Source of the DNA: Hippophae tibetana
Taxonomy: Eukaryota; Streptophyta; Magnoliopsida; Rosales; Elaeagnaceae
DNA length: 64,000 nt
Direction: 5' to 3'
Assembly: GCA_037013495.1 (NCBI GenBank)
Contig: CM072801.1
Location: 30,802,001-30,866,000, forward strand
This document shows positions 10,975 to 23,874 of the stretch, one piece after another. Numbering within the stretch: position 1 is the stretch's first letter; every line of letters begins with the position of its first letter. Position numbers and translations under genes: made by a program. Under the pieces are notes generated by a model. That model saw nothing but the letters and a program-made list of their open reading frames with translations, had not been told where the DNA came from and did no database searches.

Positions 10975-12264
10975 TTGTTTTTAAGTTCTTGTTCTTTTGG
11001 GTTCCAATTTGATCATCTTAACCCATTTCGAAGCAATTTAATCATTCTTAATCCTTTGAGTTCATATGTTGTTCCCCTAAAGATTCCGCATTATTTGGTA
11101 TCAAAGCCATTGTTGCTGAAAATATGTTATCTATCTTCTTATATTTATTTTTTGAGTTTTACATTTAAAAAAACTTTGTCCATTGAATTTTCTGTGTTTC
11201 ATTAGACACAAATCACAAAGAAAGATAGATATTTCTATAGCAAGTATTGTGTTTTCTTTTTATTTTGTTGTCATTATTTTGTCTTTCGATTTCATTTCCT
11301 TTCTTTCTTTAAATTCTTTGTACCTTTTTCTTGTGTAATGTTTTCTGTGTTCAATCTGATTTTTTTATTGAAAGAAAATATAGAGATACTACAGTTCATA
11401 GTTTCAAGAAAACTAGGTTATTCATATCGGTGGCAATATTAAACTGTTGTAACTTTTCATTGGTGCATCGAAATGACTATTATAATGTAGCAAATAGCAC
11501 CTCTTTCGATTCCTAAAATGACAATGAAAGAATAGTTTAGTTATCGGCATTTTTAAAACCAAAATTACTTTGTTTTCAATACTTGCCAACCCTTAATAGG
11601 TTCGTGGCATCTCATTGCATTGTTTTTAAGTTCTTGTTCTTTTGGAATCCAATTTGATCATCTTAACCATTTTCTAAGCAATTTACTCATTCTTAATCCT
11701 TTGAGTTCATATGTTGTTCCCCTAAAGGTTGCGCATCATTTCGTATCAAAGCCTTTGTTGCTGAAAATATGTTATCTTTCTTCGTATATTTATTTTTTGA
11801 ATTTTACATTTAAAAAAACTTTGTCCATTGAATTTTCTGTGTTTTCATTAGACACTAATCACAAAAAAAGATAGATATTTGTATACCAAGTCTTGTGTTT
11901 TCTTTTAATTTTGTTGTCAATATTTTGTCTTTCGATTTCATTTCCTTTCTTTCTTTAAATTCGTGTACCTTTTTCTTGTGTAATGTTTTCTGTGTTCAAT
12001 CTGTTTTTTTATTGAAAGAAACTATAGAGATAATACAGTTCATAGTTTCAAGAAAAACTAGGTTATTAAAATCGGTGGCAATATTAAACTGTTGTAACTT
12101 TTAATTCGTGCATCGAAATGACTATTATAATGTAGCAAATAGCACCTCTTTCGATTCCTAAAATGACAATGAAAGAATAGTTTAGTTATCTGCATTTTTA
12201 AAACCAAAATTATTTTGTTTTCAATGCTTGCCAACCTCTAATAGTTTCGTGGCATCTCTTTGCA
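10975..12264 (+). repeat. Type A monomer plus a D/B hybrid interrupting the dimer pattern
   Basis: Where a B monomer is expected, the monomer at 11620 has a D-type front: AACCATTTTCTAAGC, GGTTGCGCATC, GACACTAATC, GTCAATATTTTG and GTGTACC. From about 12,030 it returns to B features (GATAATACAG, ATTAAAATCGGTGGCAAT, ATCTGCATT). The D influence already starts in the tail of the A monomer, with TTATTCATATCGG near 11,420 and TACTTGCCAACCCTTAATAGG near 11,580. This is a D tract of roughly 600 bp inside A/B DNA, more than 10 kb from the main D domain. Confidence 0.85.
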
Positions 12265-13016
12265 TTGTTTTTAAGTTCTTGTTCTTTTGGGTTCCAATTT
12301 GATCATCTTAACCCATTTCGAAGCAATTTAATCATTCTTAATCCTTTATGTTCATATGTTGTTCCCCTAAAGATTCCGCATTATTTGGTATCAAAGCCAT
12401 TGTTGTTGAAAATATGTTATCTATCTTCTTATATTTATTTTTTGAGTTTTACATTTAAAAAAACTTTGTCCATTGAATTTTCTGTGTTTTCATTAGGCAC
12501 AAATCACAAAGAAAGATAGATATTTGTATAGCAAGTATTGTGTTTTCTTTTTATTTTGTTGTCATTATTTTGTCTTTCGATTTCATTTCCTTTCTTTCTT
12601 TAAATTCTTTGTACCTTTTTCTTGTGTAATGTTTTCTGTGTTCAATCTGATTTTTTTATTGAAAGAAAATATAGAGATACTACAGTTCATAGTTTCAAGA
12701 AAACTAGGTTATTAAAATCGGTGGCAATATTAAACTGTTGTAACTTTTCATTCGTGCATCGAAATGACTATTATAATGTAGCAAATAGCACCTCTTTCGA
12801 TTCCTAAAATGACAATGAAAGAATAGTTTAGTTATCGGCATTTTTAAAACCAAAATTACTTTGTTTACAAGACTTGCCAACTCTAATAGTTTGGTGGCAT
12901 CTCATTGCATTGTTTTTAAGTTCTTGTTCTTTTGGGTTCCAATTTGATCATCTTAACCCATTTCGAAGCAATTTACTCATTCTTAATCCTTTGAGTTCAT
13001 ATGTTGTTCCCCTAAA
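12265..13016 (+). repeat. A and partial B monomer leading into the seven-monomer unit
   Basis: The A monomer at 12265 shares CCTTTATGTTCATATG and TTGTTGTTGAAAATATG with the A monomer at 9685. The B monomer that begins at 12910 shares GAAAAGCTTTTTCC (near 13,106) with the B at 9039. The alternation is the same as in the dimer block, so this is a continuation of that block after the D tract. Its right boundary is the left end of the 4,515-bp duplicated segment and is defined only by comparison. Confidence 0.75.
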
Positions 13017-16000
13017 AGTTGCGCATCATTTCGTACCAAAGCCTTTGTTGCTGAAAATATGTTATCTTTCTTCGTATATTTATTTTTTGAATTTTACATT
13101 TAGAAAAGCTTTTTCCATTTAATTTTCTTTGCTTTCATTAGACACAAATCACAAAGAAAGATAGATATTTGTATACCAAGTCTTGTGTTTTCTTTTAATT
13201 TTGTTGTCATTATTTTGTCTTTCGATTACATTCCTTTTCTTTCTTTAAATTCTTTGTACCTTTTTCTTGTGTAATGTTTTCTGTGTTCAATCATTTTTTT
13301 TATTGAAAGAAACTATAGAGATAATACAGTTCATAGTTTCAAGAAAAACTAGGTTATTAAAATCGGTGGCAATATTAAACTGTTGTAACTTTTAATTCGT
13401 GCATCGAAATGACTATTATAATGTAGCAAATAGCACCTCTTTCGATTCCTAAAATGACAATGAAAGAATAGTTTAGTTATCTGCATTTTTAAAACCAAAA
13501 TTATTTTGTTTTCAATGCTTGCCAACCTCTAATAGTTTCGTGGCATCTCTTTGCATTGTTTTTAAGTTCTTGTTCTTTTGGGTTCCAATTTGATCATCTT
13601 AACCCATTTCGAAGCAATTTAATCATTCTTAATCCTTTATGTTCATATGTTGTTCCCCTAAAGATTCCGCATTATTTGGTATCAAAGCCATTGTTGCTGA
13701 AAATATGTTATCTATCTTCTTATATTTATTTTTTGAGTTTTACATTTAAAAAAACTTTGTCCATTGAATTTTCTGTGTTTTCATTAGACACAAATCACAA
13801 AGAAAGATAGATATTTGTATATCAAGTATTGTGTTTTCTTTTTATTTTGTTGTCATTATTTTGTCTTTCGATTTCATTTCCTTTCTTTCTTTAAATTCTT
13901 TGTACCTTTTTCTTGTGTAATGTTTTCTGTGTTCAATCTTATTTTTTTATTGAAAGAAAATATAGAGATACTACAGTTCATAGTTTCAAGAAAACTAGGT
14001 TATTAAAATCGGTGGCAATATTAAACTGTTGTAACTTTTCATTCGTGCATCGAAATGACTATTATAATGTAGCAAATAGCACCTCTTTCGATTCCTAAAA
14101 TGACAATGAAAGAATAGTTTAGTTATCGGCATTTTTAAAACCAAAATTACTTTGTTTACAAGACTTGCCAACTCTAATAGTTTGGTGGCATCTCATTGCA
14201 TTGTTTTTAAGTTCTTGTTCTTTTGGGTTCCAATTTGATCATCTTAACCCATTTCGAAGCAATTTACTCATTCTTAATCCTTTGAGTTCATATGTTGTTC
14301 CCCTAAAAGTTGCGCATCATTTCGTACCAAAGCCTTTGTTGCTGAAAATATGTTATCTTTCTTCGTATATTTATTTTTTGAATTTTACATTTAGAAAAAC
14401 TTTTTCCATTTAATTTTCTTTGCTTTCATTAGACACAAATCACAAAGAAAGATAGATATTTGTATACCAAGTCTTGTGTTTTCTTTTAATTTTGTTATCA
14501 TTATTTTGTCATTCGATTACATTCCTTTTCTTTCATTAAATTCTTTGTACCTTTTTCTTGTGTAATGTTTTCTGTGTTCAATCATTATTTATATTGAAAG
14601 AAACTATAGAGATAATACAGTTCATAGTTTCAAGAAAAACTAGGTTATTAAAATCGGTGGCAATATTAAACTGTTGTAACTTTTAATTCGTGCATCGAAA
14701 TGACTATTATAATGTAGCAAATAGCACCTCTTTCGATTCCTAAAATGGCAATGAAAGAATAGTTTAGTTATCTGCATTTTTAAAACCAAAATTATTTTGT
14801 TTTCAATGCTTGCCAACCTCTAATAGTTTCGTGGCATCTCTTTGCATTGTTTTTAAGTTCTTGTTCTTTTGGGTTCCAATTTGATCATCTTAACCCATTT
14901 CGAAGCAATTTAATCATTCTTAATCCTTTGAGTTCATATGTTGTTCCCCTAAAGATTCCACATTATTTGGTATCAAAGCCATTGTTGCTGAAAATATGTT
15001 ATCTATCTTCTTATATTTATTTTTTGAGTTTTACATTTAAAAAAACTTTGTCCATTGAATTTTCTGTGTTTTCATTAGACACAAATCACAAAGAAAGATA
15101 GATATTTGTATAGCAAGTATTGTGTTTTCTTTTTATTTTGTTGTCATTATTTTGTCTTTCGATTTCATTTCCTTTCTTTCTTTAAATTCTTTGTACCTTT
15201 TTCTTGGGTAATGTTTTCTGTGTTCAATCTGATTTTTTTATTGAAAGAAAATATAGAGTTACTACAGTTCATAGTTTCAAGAAAACTAGGTTATTAATAT
15301 CGGTGGTAATATTAAACTGTTGTAACTTTTAATTCGTGCATCGAAATGACTATTATAATGTAGCAAATAGCACCTCTTTCGATTCCTAAAACGACAATGA
15401 AGGAATAGTTTAGTTATCTGCATTTTTTTAACCAAAATGACTTTGTTTACAAGACTTGCCAACTCTAATAGGTTGGTGGCATCTCATTGCATTGTTTTCA
15501 GTTCTTGTTCTTTTGGGTTCCAATTTGATCATCTTAACCCATTTCGAAGCAATTTACTCATTCTTAATCCTTTGAGTTCATATGTTGTTCCCCTAAAAGT
15601 TGCGCATCATTTCGTACCAAAGCCTTTGTTGCTGAAAATATGTTATCTTTCTTCGTATATTTATTTTTTGAATTTTACATTTAGAAAAACTTTTTCCATT
15701 TAATTTTCTTTGCTTTCATTAGACACAAATCACAAAGAAAGATAGATATTTGTATACCAAGTCTTGTGTTTTCTTTTAATTTTGTTGTCATTATTTTGTC
15801 TTTCGATTACATTCCTTTTCTTTCTTTAAATTCTTTGTACCTTTTTCTTGTGTAATGTTTTCTGTGTTCAATCATTATTTATATTTAAAGAAACTATAGA
15901 GATAATACAGTTCATAGTTTCAAGAAAAACTAGGTTATTAAAATCGGTGGCAATATTAAACTGTTGTAACTTTTAATTCGTGCATCGAAATGACTATTAT

Positions 16001-17531
16001 AATGTAGCAAATAGCACCTCTTTCGATTCCTAAAATGGCAATGAAAGAATAGTTTAGTTATCTGCATTTTTAAAACCAAAATTATTTTGTTTTCAATGCT
16101 TGCCAACCTCTAATAGTTTCGTGGCATCTCTTTGCATTGTTTTTAAGTTCTTGTTCTTTTGGGTTCCAATTTGATCATCTTAACCCATTTCGAAGCAATT
16201 TAATCATTCTTAATCCTTTGAGTTCATATGTTGTTCCCCTAAAGATTCCGCATTATTTGGTATCAAAGCCATTGTTGCTGAAAATATGTTATCTATCTTC
16301 TTATATTTATTTTTTGAGTTTTACATTTAAAAAAACTTTGTCCATTGAATTTTCTGTGTTTTCATTAGACACAAATCCCAAAGAAAGATAGATATTTGTA
16401 TAGCAAGTATTGTGTTTTCTTTTTATTTTGTTGTCATTATTTTGTCTTTCTATTTCATTTCCTTTCTTTCTTTAAATTCTTTGTACCTTTTTCTTGGGTA
16501 ATGTTTTCTGTGTTCAATCTGATTTTTTTATTGAAAGAAAATATAGAGTTACTACAGTTCATAGTTTCAAGAAAACTAGGTTATTAATATCGGTGGTAAT
16601 ATTAAACTGTTGTAACTTTTAATTCGTGCATCGAAATGACTATTATAATGTAGCAAATAGCACCTCTTTCGATTCCTAAAACGACAATGAAGGAATAGTT
16701 TAGTTATCTGCATTTTTTTAACCAAAATGACTTTGTTTACAAGACTTGCCAACTCTAATAGGTTGGTGGCATCTCATTGCATTGTTTTCAGTTCTTGTTC
16801 TTTTGGGTTCCAATTTGATCATCCTAACCCATTTCGAAGCAATTTACTCATTTGTAATCCTTTGAGTTCATATGTTGTTCCCCTAAAGGTTGCGCATCAT
16901 TTCATATCAAAGCCTTTGTTGCTGAAAATATGTTATCTATCTTCGTATATTTATTTTTTGAATTTTACATTTAAAAAAACTTTTTCCATTTAATTTTCTT
17001 TGCTTTCATTAGACACAATTCACAAAGAAAGATAGATATTTGTATACCAAGCCTTGTGTTTTCTTTTAATTTTGTTGTGAATATTTTGTCTTTCGATTTC
17101 ATTTCCTTTCTTTCTTTAAATTCTTTGTACCTTTTTCTTGTGTAATGTTTTCTGTGTTCAATCTGATTTTTTTATTGAAAGAAAATATAGAGTTACTACA
17201 GTTCATAGTTTCAAGAAAACTAGGTTATTAAAATCGGTGGCAATATTAAACTGTTGTAACTTTTAATTCGTGCATCGAAATGACTATTATAATGTAGCAA
17301 ATAGCACCTCTTTCGATTCCTAAAATGACAATGAAAGAATAGTTTAGTTATCTGCATTTTTTTAACCAAAATGACTTTGTTTACAAGACTTGCGAACTCT
17401 AATATGTTGGTGACATCTCATTGCATTGTTTTCAGTTCTTGTTCTTTTGGGTTCCAATTTGATCATCTTAACCCATTTCGAAGAAATTTACTCATTCTTA
17501 ATCCTTTGAGTTCATATGTTGTTCCCCTAAA
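13017..17531 (+). repeat. Seven-monomer higher-order unit, 4,515 bp, copy 1
   Basis: Monomer order after the partial B is A (13556), B (14201), A (14847), E (15492), A (16137), E (16782), then the front of an E (17426). Every landmark recurs exactly 4,515 bp downstream, with no net insertion or deletion. I noted six single-base differences from copy 2: 13940/18455, 14511/19026, 14960/19475, 15886/20401, 16451/20966 and 16675/21190. Others may exist. The right end is the exchange point described for copy 2. Confidence 0.9.
15492..16136 (+). repeat. Representative type E monomer
   Basis: Type E is marked at its left edge. The preceding junction reads TTTTTTTAACCAAAATGAC with TTTACAAGACTTGCC, and the start block is shortened to TTGTTTTCAGTTC instead of TTGTTTTTAAGTTC. 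The body is B-like here but D-like in other E copies. E junctions occur at 15492, 16782, 17426, 20007, 21297, 21941, 40635, 47727, 53524, 59325 and 63195, so one junction variant is shared by both halves of the window. Confidence 0.85.
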
Positions 17532-20500
17532 AGTTGCGCATCATTTCGTACCAAAGCCTTTGTTGCTGAAAATATGTTATCTTTCTTCGTATATTTATTT
17601 TTTGAATTTTACATTTAGAAAAGCTTTTTCCATTTAATTTTCTTTGCTTTCATTAGACACAAATCACAAAGAAAGATAGATATTTGTATACCAAGTCTTG
17701 TGTTTTCTTTTAATTTTGTTGTCATTATTTTGTCTTTCGATTACATTCCTTTTCTTTCTTTAAATTCTTTGTACCTTTTTCTTGTGTAATGTTTTCTGTG
17801 TTCAATCATTTTTTTTATTGAAAGAAACTATAGAGATAATACAGTTCATAGTTTCAAGAAAAACTAGGTTATTAAAATCGGTGGCAATATTAAACTGTTG
17901 TAACTTTTAATTCGTGCATCGAAATGACTATTATAATGTAGCAAATAGCACCTCTTTCGATTCCTAAAATGACAATGAAAGAATAGTTTAGTTATCTGCA
18001 TTTTTAAAACCAAAATTATTTTGTTTTCAATGCTTGCCAACCTCTAATAGTTTCGTGGCATCTCTTTGCATTGTTTTTAAGTTCTTGTTCTTTTGGGTTC
18101 CAATTTGATCATCTTAACCCATTTCGAAGCAATTTAATCATTCTTAATCCTTTATGTTCATATGTTGTTCCCCTAAAGATTCCGCATTATTTGGTATCAA
18201 AGCCATTGTTGCTGAAAATATGTTATCTATCTTCTTATATTTATTTTTTGAGTTTTACATTTAAAAAAACTTTGTCCATTGAATTTTCTGTGTTTTCATT
18301 AGACACAAATCACAAAGAAAGATAGATATTTGTATATCAAGTATTGTGTTTTCTTTTTATTTTGTTGTCATTATTTTGTCTTTCGATTTCATTTCCTTTC
18401 TTTCTTTAAATTCTTTGTACCTTTTTCTTGTGTAATGTTTTCTGTGTTCAATCTGATTTTTTTATTGAAAGAAAATATAGAGATACTACAGTTCATAGTT
18501 TCAAGAAAACTAGGTTATTAAAATCGGTGGCAATATTAAACTGTTGTAACTTTTCATTCGTGCATCGAAATGACTATTATAATGTAGCAAATAGCACCTC
18601 TTTCGATTCCTAAAATGACAATGAAAGAATAGTTTAGTTATCGGCATTTTTAAAACCAAAATTACTTTGTTTACAAGACTTGCCAACTCTAATAGTTTGG
18701 TGGCATCTCATTGCATTGTTTTTAAGTTCTTGTTCTTTTGGGTTCCAATTTGATCATCTTAACCCATTTCGAAGCAATTTACTCATTCTTAATCCTTTGA
18801 GTTCATATGTTGTTCCCCTAAAAGTTGCGCATCATTTCGTACCAAAGCCTTTGTTGCTGAAAATATGTTATCTTTCTTCGTATATTTATTTTTTGAATTT
18901 TACATTTAGAAAAACTTTTTCCATTTAATTTTCTTTGCTTTCATTAGACACAAATCACAAAGAAAGATAGATATTTGTATACCAAGTCTTGTGTTTTCTT
19001 TTAATTTTGTTATCATTATTTTGTCTTTCGATTACATTCCTTTTCTTTCATTAAATTCTTTGTACCTTTTTCTTGTGTAATGTTTTCTGTGTTCAATCAT
19101 TATTTATATTGAAAGAAACTATAGAGATAATACAGTTCATAGTTTCAAGAAAAACTAGGTTATTAAAATCGGTGGCAATATTAAACTGTTGTAACTTTTA
19201 ATTCGTGCATCGAAATGACTATTATAATGTAGCAAATAGCACCTCTTTCGATTCCTAAAATGGCAATGAAAGAATAGTTTAGTTATCTGCATTTTTAAAA
19301 CCAAAATTATTTTGTTTTCAATGCTTGCCAACCTCTAATAGTTTCGTGGCATCTCTTTGCATTGTTTTTAAGTTCTTGTTCTTTTGGGTTCCAATTTGAT
19401 CATCTTAACCCATTTCGAAGCAATTTAATCATTCTTAATCCTTTGAGTTCATATGTTGTTCCCCTAAAGATTCCGCATTATTTGGTATCAAAGCCATTGT
19501 TGCTGAAAATATGTTATCTATCTTCTTATATTTATTTTTTGAGTTTTACATTTAAAAAAACTTTGTCCATTGAATTTTCTGTGTTTTCATTAGACACAAA
19601 TCACAAAGAAAGATAGATATTTGTATAGCAAGTATTGTGTTTTCTTTTTATTTTGTTGTCATTATTTTGTCTTTCGATTTCATTTCCTTTCTTTCTTTAA
19701 ATTCTTTGTACCTTTTTCTTGGGTAATGTTTTCTGTGTTCAATCTGATTTTTTTATTGAAAGAAAATATAGAGTTACTACAGTTCATAGTTTCAAGAAAA
19801 CTAGGTTATTAATATCGGTGGTAATATTAAACTGTTGTAACTTTTAATTCGTGCATCGAAATGACTATTATAATGTAGCAAATAGCACCTCTTTCGATTC
19901 CTAAAACGACAATGAAGGAATAGTTTAGTTATCTGCATTTTTTTAACCAAAATGACTTTGTTTACAAGACTTGCCAACTCTAATAGGTTGGTGGCATCTC
20001 ATTGCATTGTTTTCAGTTCTTGTTCTTTTGGGTTCCAATTTGATCATCTTAACCCATTTCGAAGCAATTTACTCATTCTTAATCCTTTGAGTTCATATGT
20101 TGTTCCCCTAAAAGTTGCGCATCATTTCGTACCAAAGCCTTTGTTGCTGAAAATATGTTATCTTTCTTCGTATATTTATTTTTTGAATTTTACATTTAGA
20201 AAAACTTTTTCCATTTAATTTTCTTTGCTTTCATTAGACACAAATCACAAAGAAAGATAGATATTTGTATACCAAGTCTTGTGTTTTCTTTTAATTTTGT
20301 TGTCATTATTTTGTCTTTCGATTACATTCCTTTTCTTTCTTTAAATTCTTTGTACCTTTTTCTTGTGTAATGTTTTCTGTGTTCAATCATTATTTATATT
20401 GAAAGAAACTATAGAGATAATACAGTTCATAGTTTCAAGAAAAACTAGGTTATTAAAATCGGTGGCAATATTAAACTGTTGTAACTTTTAATTCGTGCAT

Positions 20501-22046
20501 CGAAATGACTATTATAATGTAGCAAATAGCACCTCTTTCGATTCCTAAAATGGCAATGAAAGAATAGTTTAGTTATCTGCATTTTTAAAACCAAAATTAT
20601 TTTGTTTTCAATGCTTGCCAACCTCTAATAGTTTCGTGGCATCTCTTTGCATTGTTTTTAAGTTCTTGTTCTTTTGGGTTCCAATTTGATCATCTTAACC
20701 CATTTCGAAGCAATTTAATCATTCTTAATCCTTTGAGTTCATATGTTGTTCCCCTAAAGATTCCGCATTATTTGGTATCAAAGCCATTGTTGCTGAAAAT
20801 ATGTTATCTATCTTCTTATATTTATTTTTTGAGTTTTACATTTAAAAAAACTTTGTCCATTGAATTTTCTGTGTTTTCATTAGACACAAATCCCAAAGAA
20901 AGATAGATATTTGTATAGCAAGTATTGTGTTTTCTTTTTATTTTGTTGTCATTATTTTGTCTTTCGATTTCATTTCCTTTCTTTCTTTAAATTCTTTGTA
21001 CCTTTTTCTTGGGTAATGTTTTCTGTGTTCAATCTGATTTTTTTATTGAAAGAAAATATAGAGTTACTACAGTTCATAGTTTCAAGAAAACTAGGTTATT
21101 AATATCGGTGGTAATATTAAACTGTTGTAACTTTTAATTCGTGCATCGAAATGACTATTATAATGTAGCAAATAGCACCTCTTTCGATTACTAAAACGAC
21201 AATGAAGGAATAGTTTAGTTATCTGCATTTTTTTAACCAAAATGACTTTGTTTACAAGACTTGCCAACTCTAATAGGTTGGTGGCATCTCATTGCATTGT
21301 TTTCAGTTCTTGTTCTTTTGGGTTCCAATTTGATCATCCTAACCCATTTCGAAGCAATTTACTCATTTGTAATCCTTTGAGTTCATATGTTGTTCCCCTA
21401 AAGGTTGCGCATCATTTCATATCAAAGCCTTTGTTGCTGAAAATATGTTATCTATCTTCGTATATTTATTTTTTGAATTTTACATTTAAAAAAACTTTTT
21501 CCATTTAATTTTCTTTGCTTTCATTAGACACAATTCACAAAGAAAGATAGATATTTGTATACCAAGCCTTGTGTTTTCTTTTAATTTTGTTGTGAATATT
21601 TTGTCTTTCGATTTCATTTCCTTTCTTTCTTTAAATTCTTTGTACCTTTTTCTTGTGTAATGTTTTCTGTGTTCAATCTGATTTTTTTATTGAAAGAAAA
21701 TATAGAGTTACTACAGTTCATAGTTTCAAGAAAACTAGGTTATTAAAATCGGTGGCAATATTAAACTGTTGTAACTTTTAATTCGTGCATCGAAATGACT
21801 ATTATAATGTAGCAAATAGCACCTCTTTCGATTCCTAAAATGACAATGAAAGAATAGTTTAGTTATCTGCATTTTTTTAACCAAAATGACTTTGTTTACA
21901 AGACTTGCGAACTCTAATATGTTGGTGACATCTCATTGCATTGTTTTCAGTTCTTGTTCTTTTGGGTTCCAATTTGATCATCTTAACCCATTTCGAAGAA
22001 ATTTACTCATTCTTAATCCTTTGAGTTCATATGTTGTTCCCCTAAA
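17532..22046 (+). repeat. Seven-monomer higher-order unit, 4,515 bp, copy 2
   Basis: It repeats copy 1 in the same order: A (18071), B (18716), A (19362), E (20007), A (20652), E (21297), front of E (21941). The monomer starting at 17426 is a hybrid. Its front matches the monomer at 21941 (GAAGAAATTTACTC, base A at 17484), and from 17532 on it matches the B monomer at 12910 (CTAAAAGTT, CGTACCAAAG, GAAAAGCTT). At the far end, base 22047 is G (CTAAAGGTT), where copy 2 stops following B. The exchange therefore lies between about 17,485 and 17,531. Confidence 0.9.
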
Positions 22047-23874
22047 GGTTGCGCATCATTTCGTATCAAAGCCTTTGTTGCTGAAAATATGTTATCTTTC
22101 TTCGTATATTTATTTTTTGAATTTTACATTTAAAAAAACTTTTTCCATTTAATTTTCTTTGCTTTCATTAGACACAAATCACAAAGAAAGATAGATATTT
22201 GTATACCAAGTCTTGTGTTTTCTGTTAATTTTGTTGTCAATGTTTTGTCTTTCGATTTCATTTCCTTTCTTTCTTTAAATTCGTGTACCTTTTTCTTGTG
22301 TAATGTTTTCTGTGTTCAATCTGTTTTTTTATTGAAAGAAACTATAGAGATACTAAAGTTCATAGTTTCAAGAAAAACTAGGTTATTCATATCGGTGGAA
22401 ATATTAAATTGTTGTAACTTTTAATTCGTGCATCGAAATGACTATTATAATGTAGCAAATAGCACCTCGTTCGATTCCTAAAAAGACAATGAAAGAATAG
22501 TTTAGTTATCGGCATTTTTAAAACCAAAATGACTTTGTTTTCAATACTTGCCAACCCTTAATAGGTTCGTGGCATTTCATTGCATTGTTTTTAAGTTCTT
22601 GTTCTTTTGGGTTCCAATTTATTCATCTTAACCATTTTCTAAGCAATTTACTCATTCTTAATCCTTTGAGTTCATATGTTGTTCCTCTAAAGGTTGCGCA
22701 TCATTTCGTATCAAAGCCTTTGTTGCTGAAAATATGTTATCTTTCTTCGTATATTTATTTTTTGAATTTTACATTTAAAAAAACTTTGTCCATTGAATTT
22801 TCTGTGTTTTCATTAGACACTAATCACAAAAAAGATAGATATTTGTATACCAAGTCTTGTGTTTTCTTTTAATTTTGTTGTCAATATTTTGTCTTTCGAT
22901 TTCATTTCCTTTCTTTCTTTAAATTCGTGTACCTTTTTCTTGTGTAATGTTTTCTGTGTTCAATCTGTTTTTTTATTGAAAGAAACTATAGAGATAATAA
23001 AGTTCATAGTTTCAAGAAAAACTAGGTTATTCATATCGGTGGAAATATTAAATTGTTGTAACTTTTAATTCGTGCATCGAAATGACTATTATAATGTAGC
23101 AAATAGCACCTCGTTCGATTCCTAAAAAGACAATGAAAGAATAGTTTAGTTATCGGCATTTTTAAAACCAAAATTACTTTGTTTTCAATACTTGCCAACC
23201 CTTAATAGGTTCGTGGCATCTCATTGCATTGTTTTTAAGTTCTTGTTCTTTTGGGTTCCAATTTGATCATCTTAACCATTTTCTAAGCAATTTACTCATT
23301 CTTAATCCTTTGAGTTCATATGTTGTTCCCCTAAAGGTTCCGCATCATTTGGTATCAAAGCCTCTGTTGCTGAAAATATGGTATCTATCTTCTTATATTT
23401 ATTTTTTGAATTTTACATTTCAAAAAACTTTGTCCATTTAATTTTCTGTGTTTTCATTAGACACTAATCACCAAAAAAGATAGATATTTGTATACCATGT
23501 CTTATGTTTTCTTTTAATTTTGTTGTCATTATTTTGTCTTTCGATTTCATTTCCTTTCTTTCTTTAAATTCTTTGTACCTTTTTCTTGTGTAATGTTTTC
23601 TGTGTTCAATCTGTTTTTTTATTGAAAGAAACTATAGAGATACTACAGTTCATAGTTTCAAGAAAAACTAGGTTATTCATATCGGTGGCAATATTAAATT
23701 GTTGTAACTTTTAATTCGTTCATCGAAATGAATATTATAATGTAGCAAATAGCACCTCGTTCGATTCCTAAAAAGACAATGAAAGAATAGTTTAGTTATC
23801 GGCATTTTTAAAACCTAAATTACTTTGTTTTCAATACTTGCCAACCCATAATAGGTTCGTGGCATTTCATTGCA

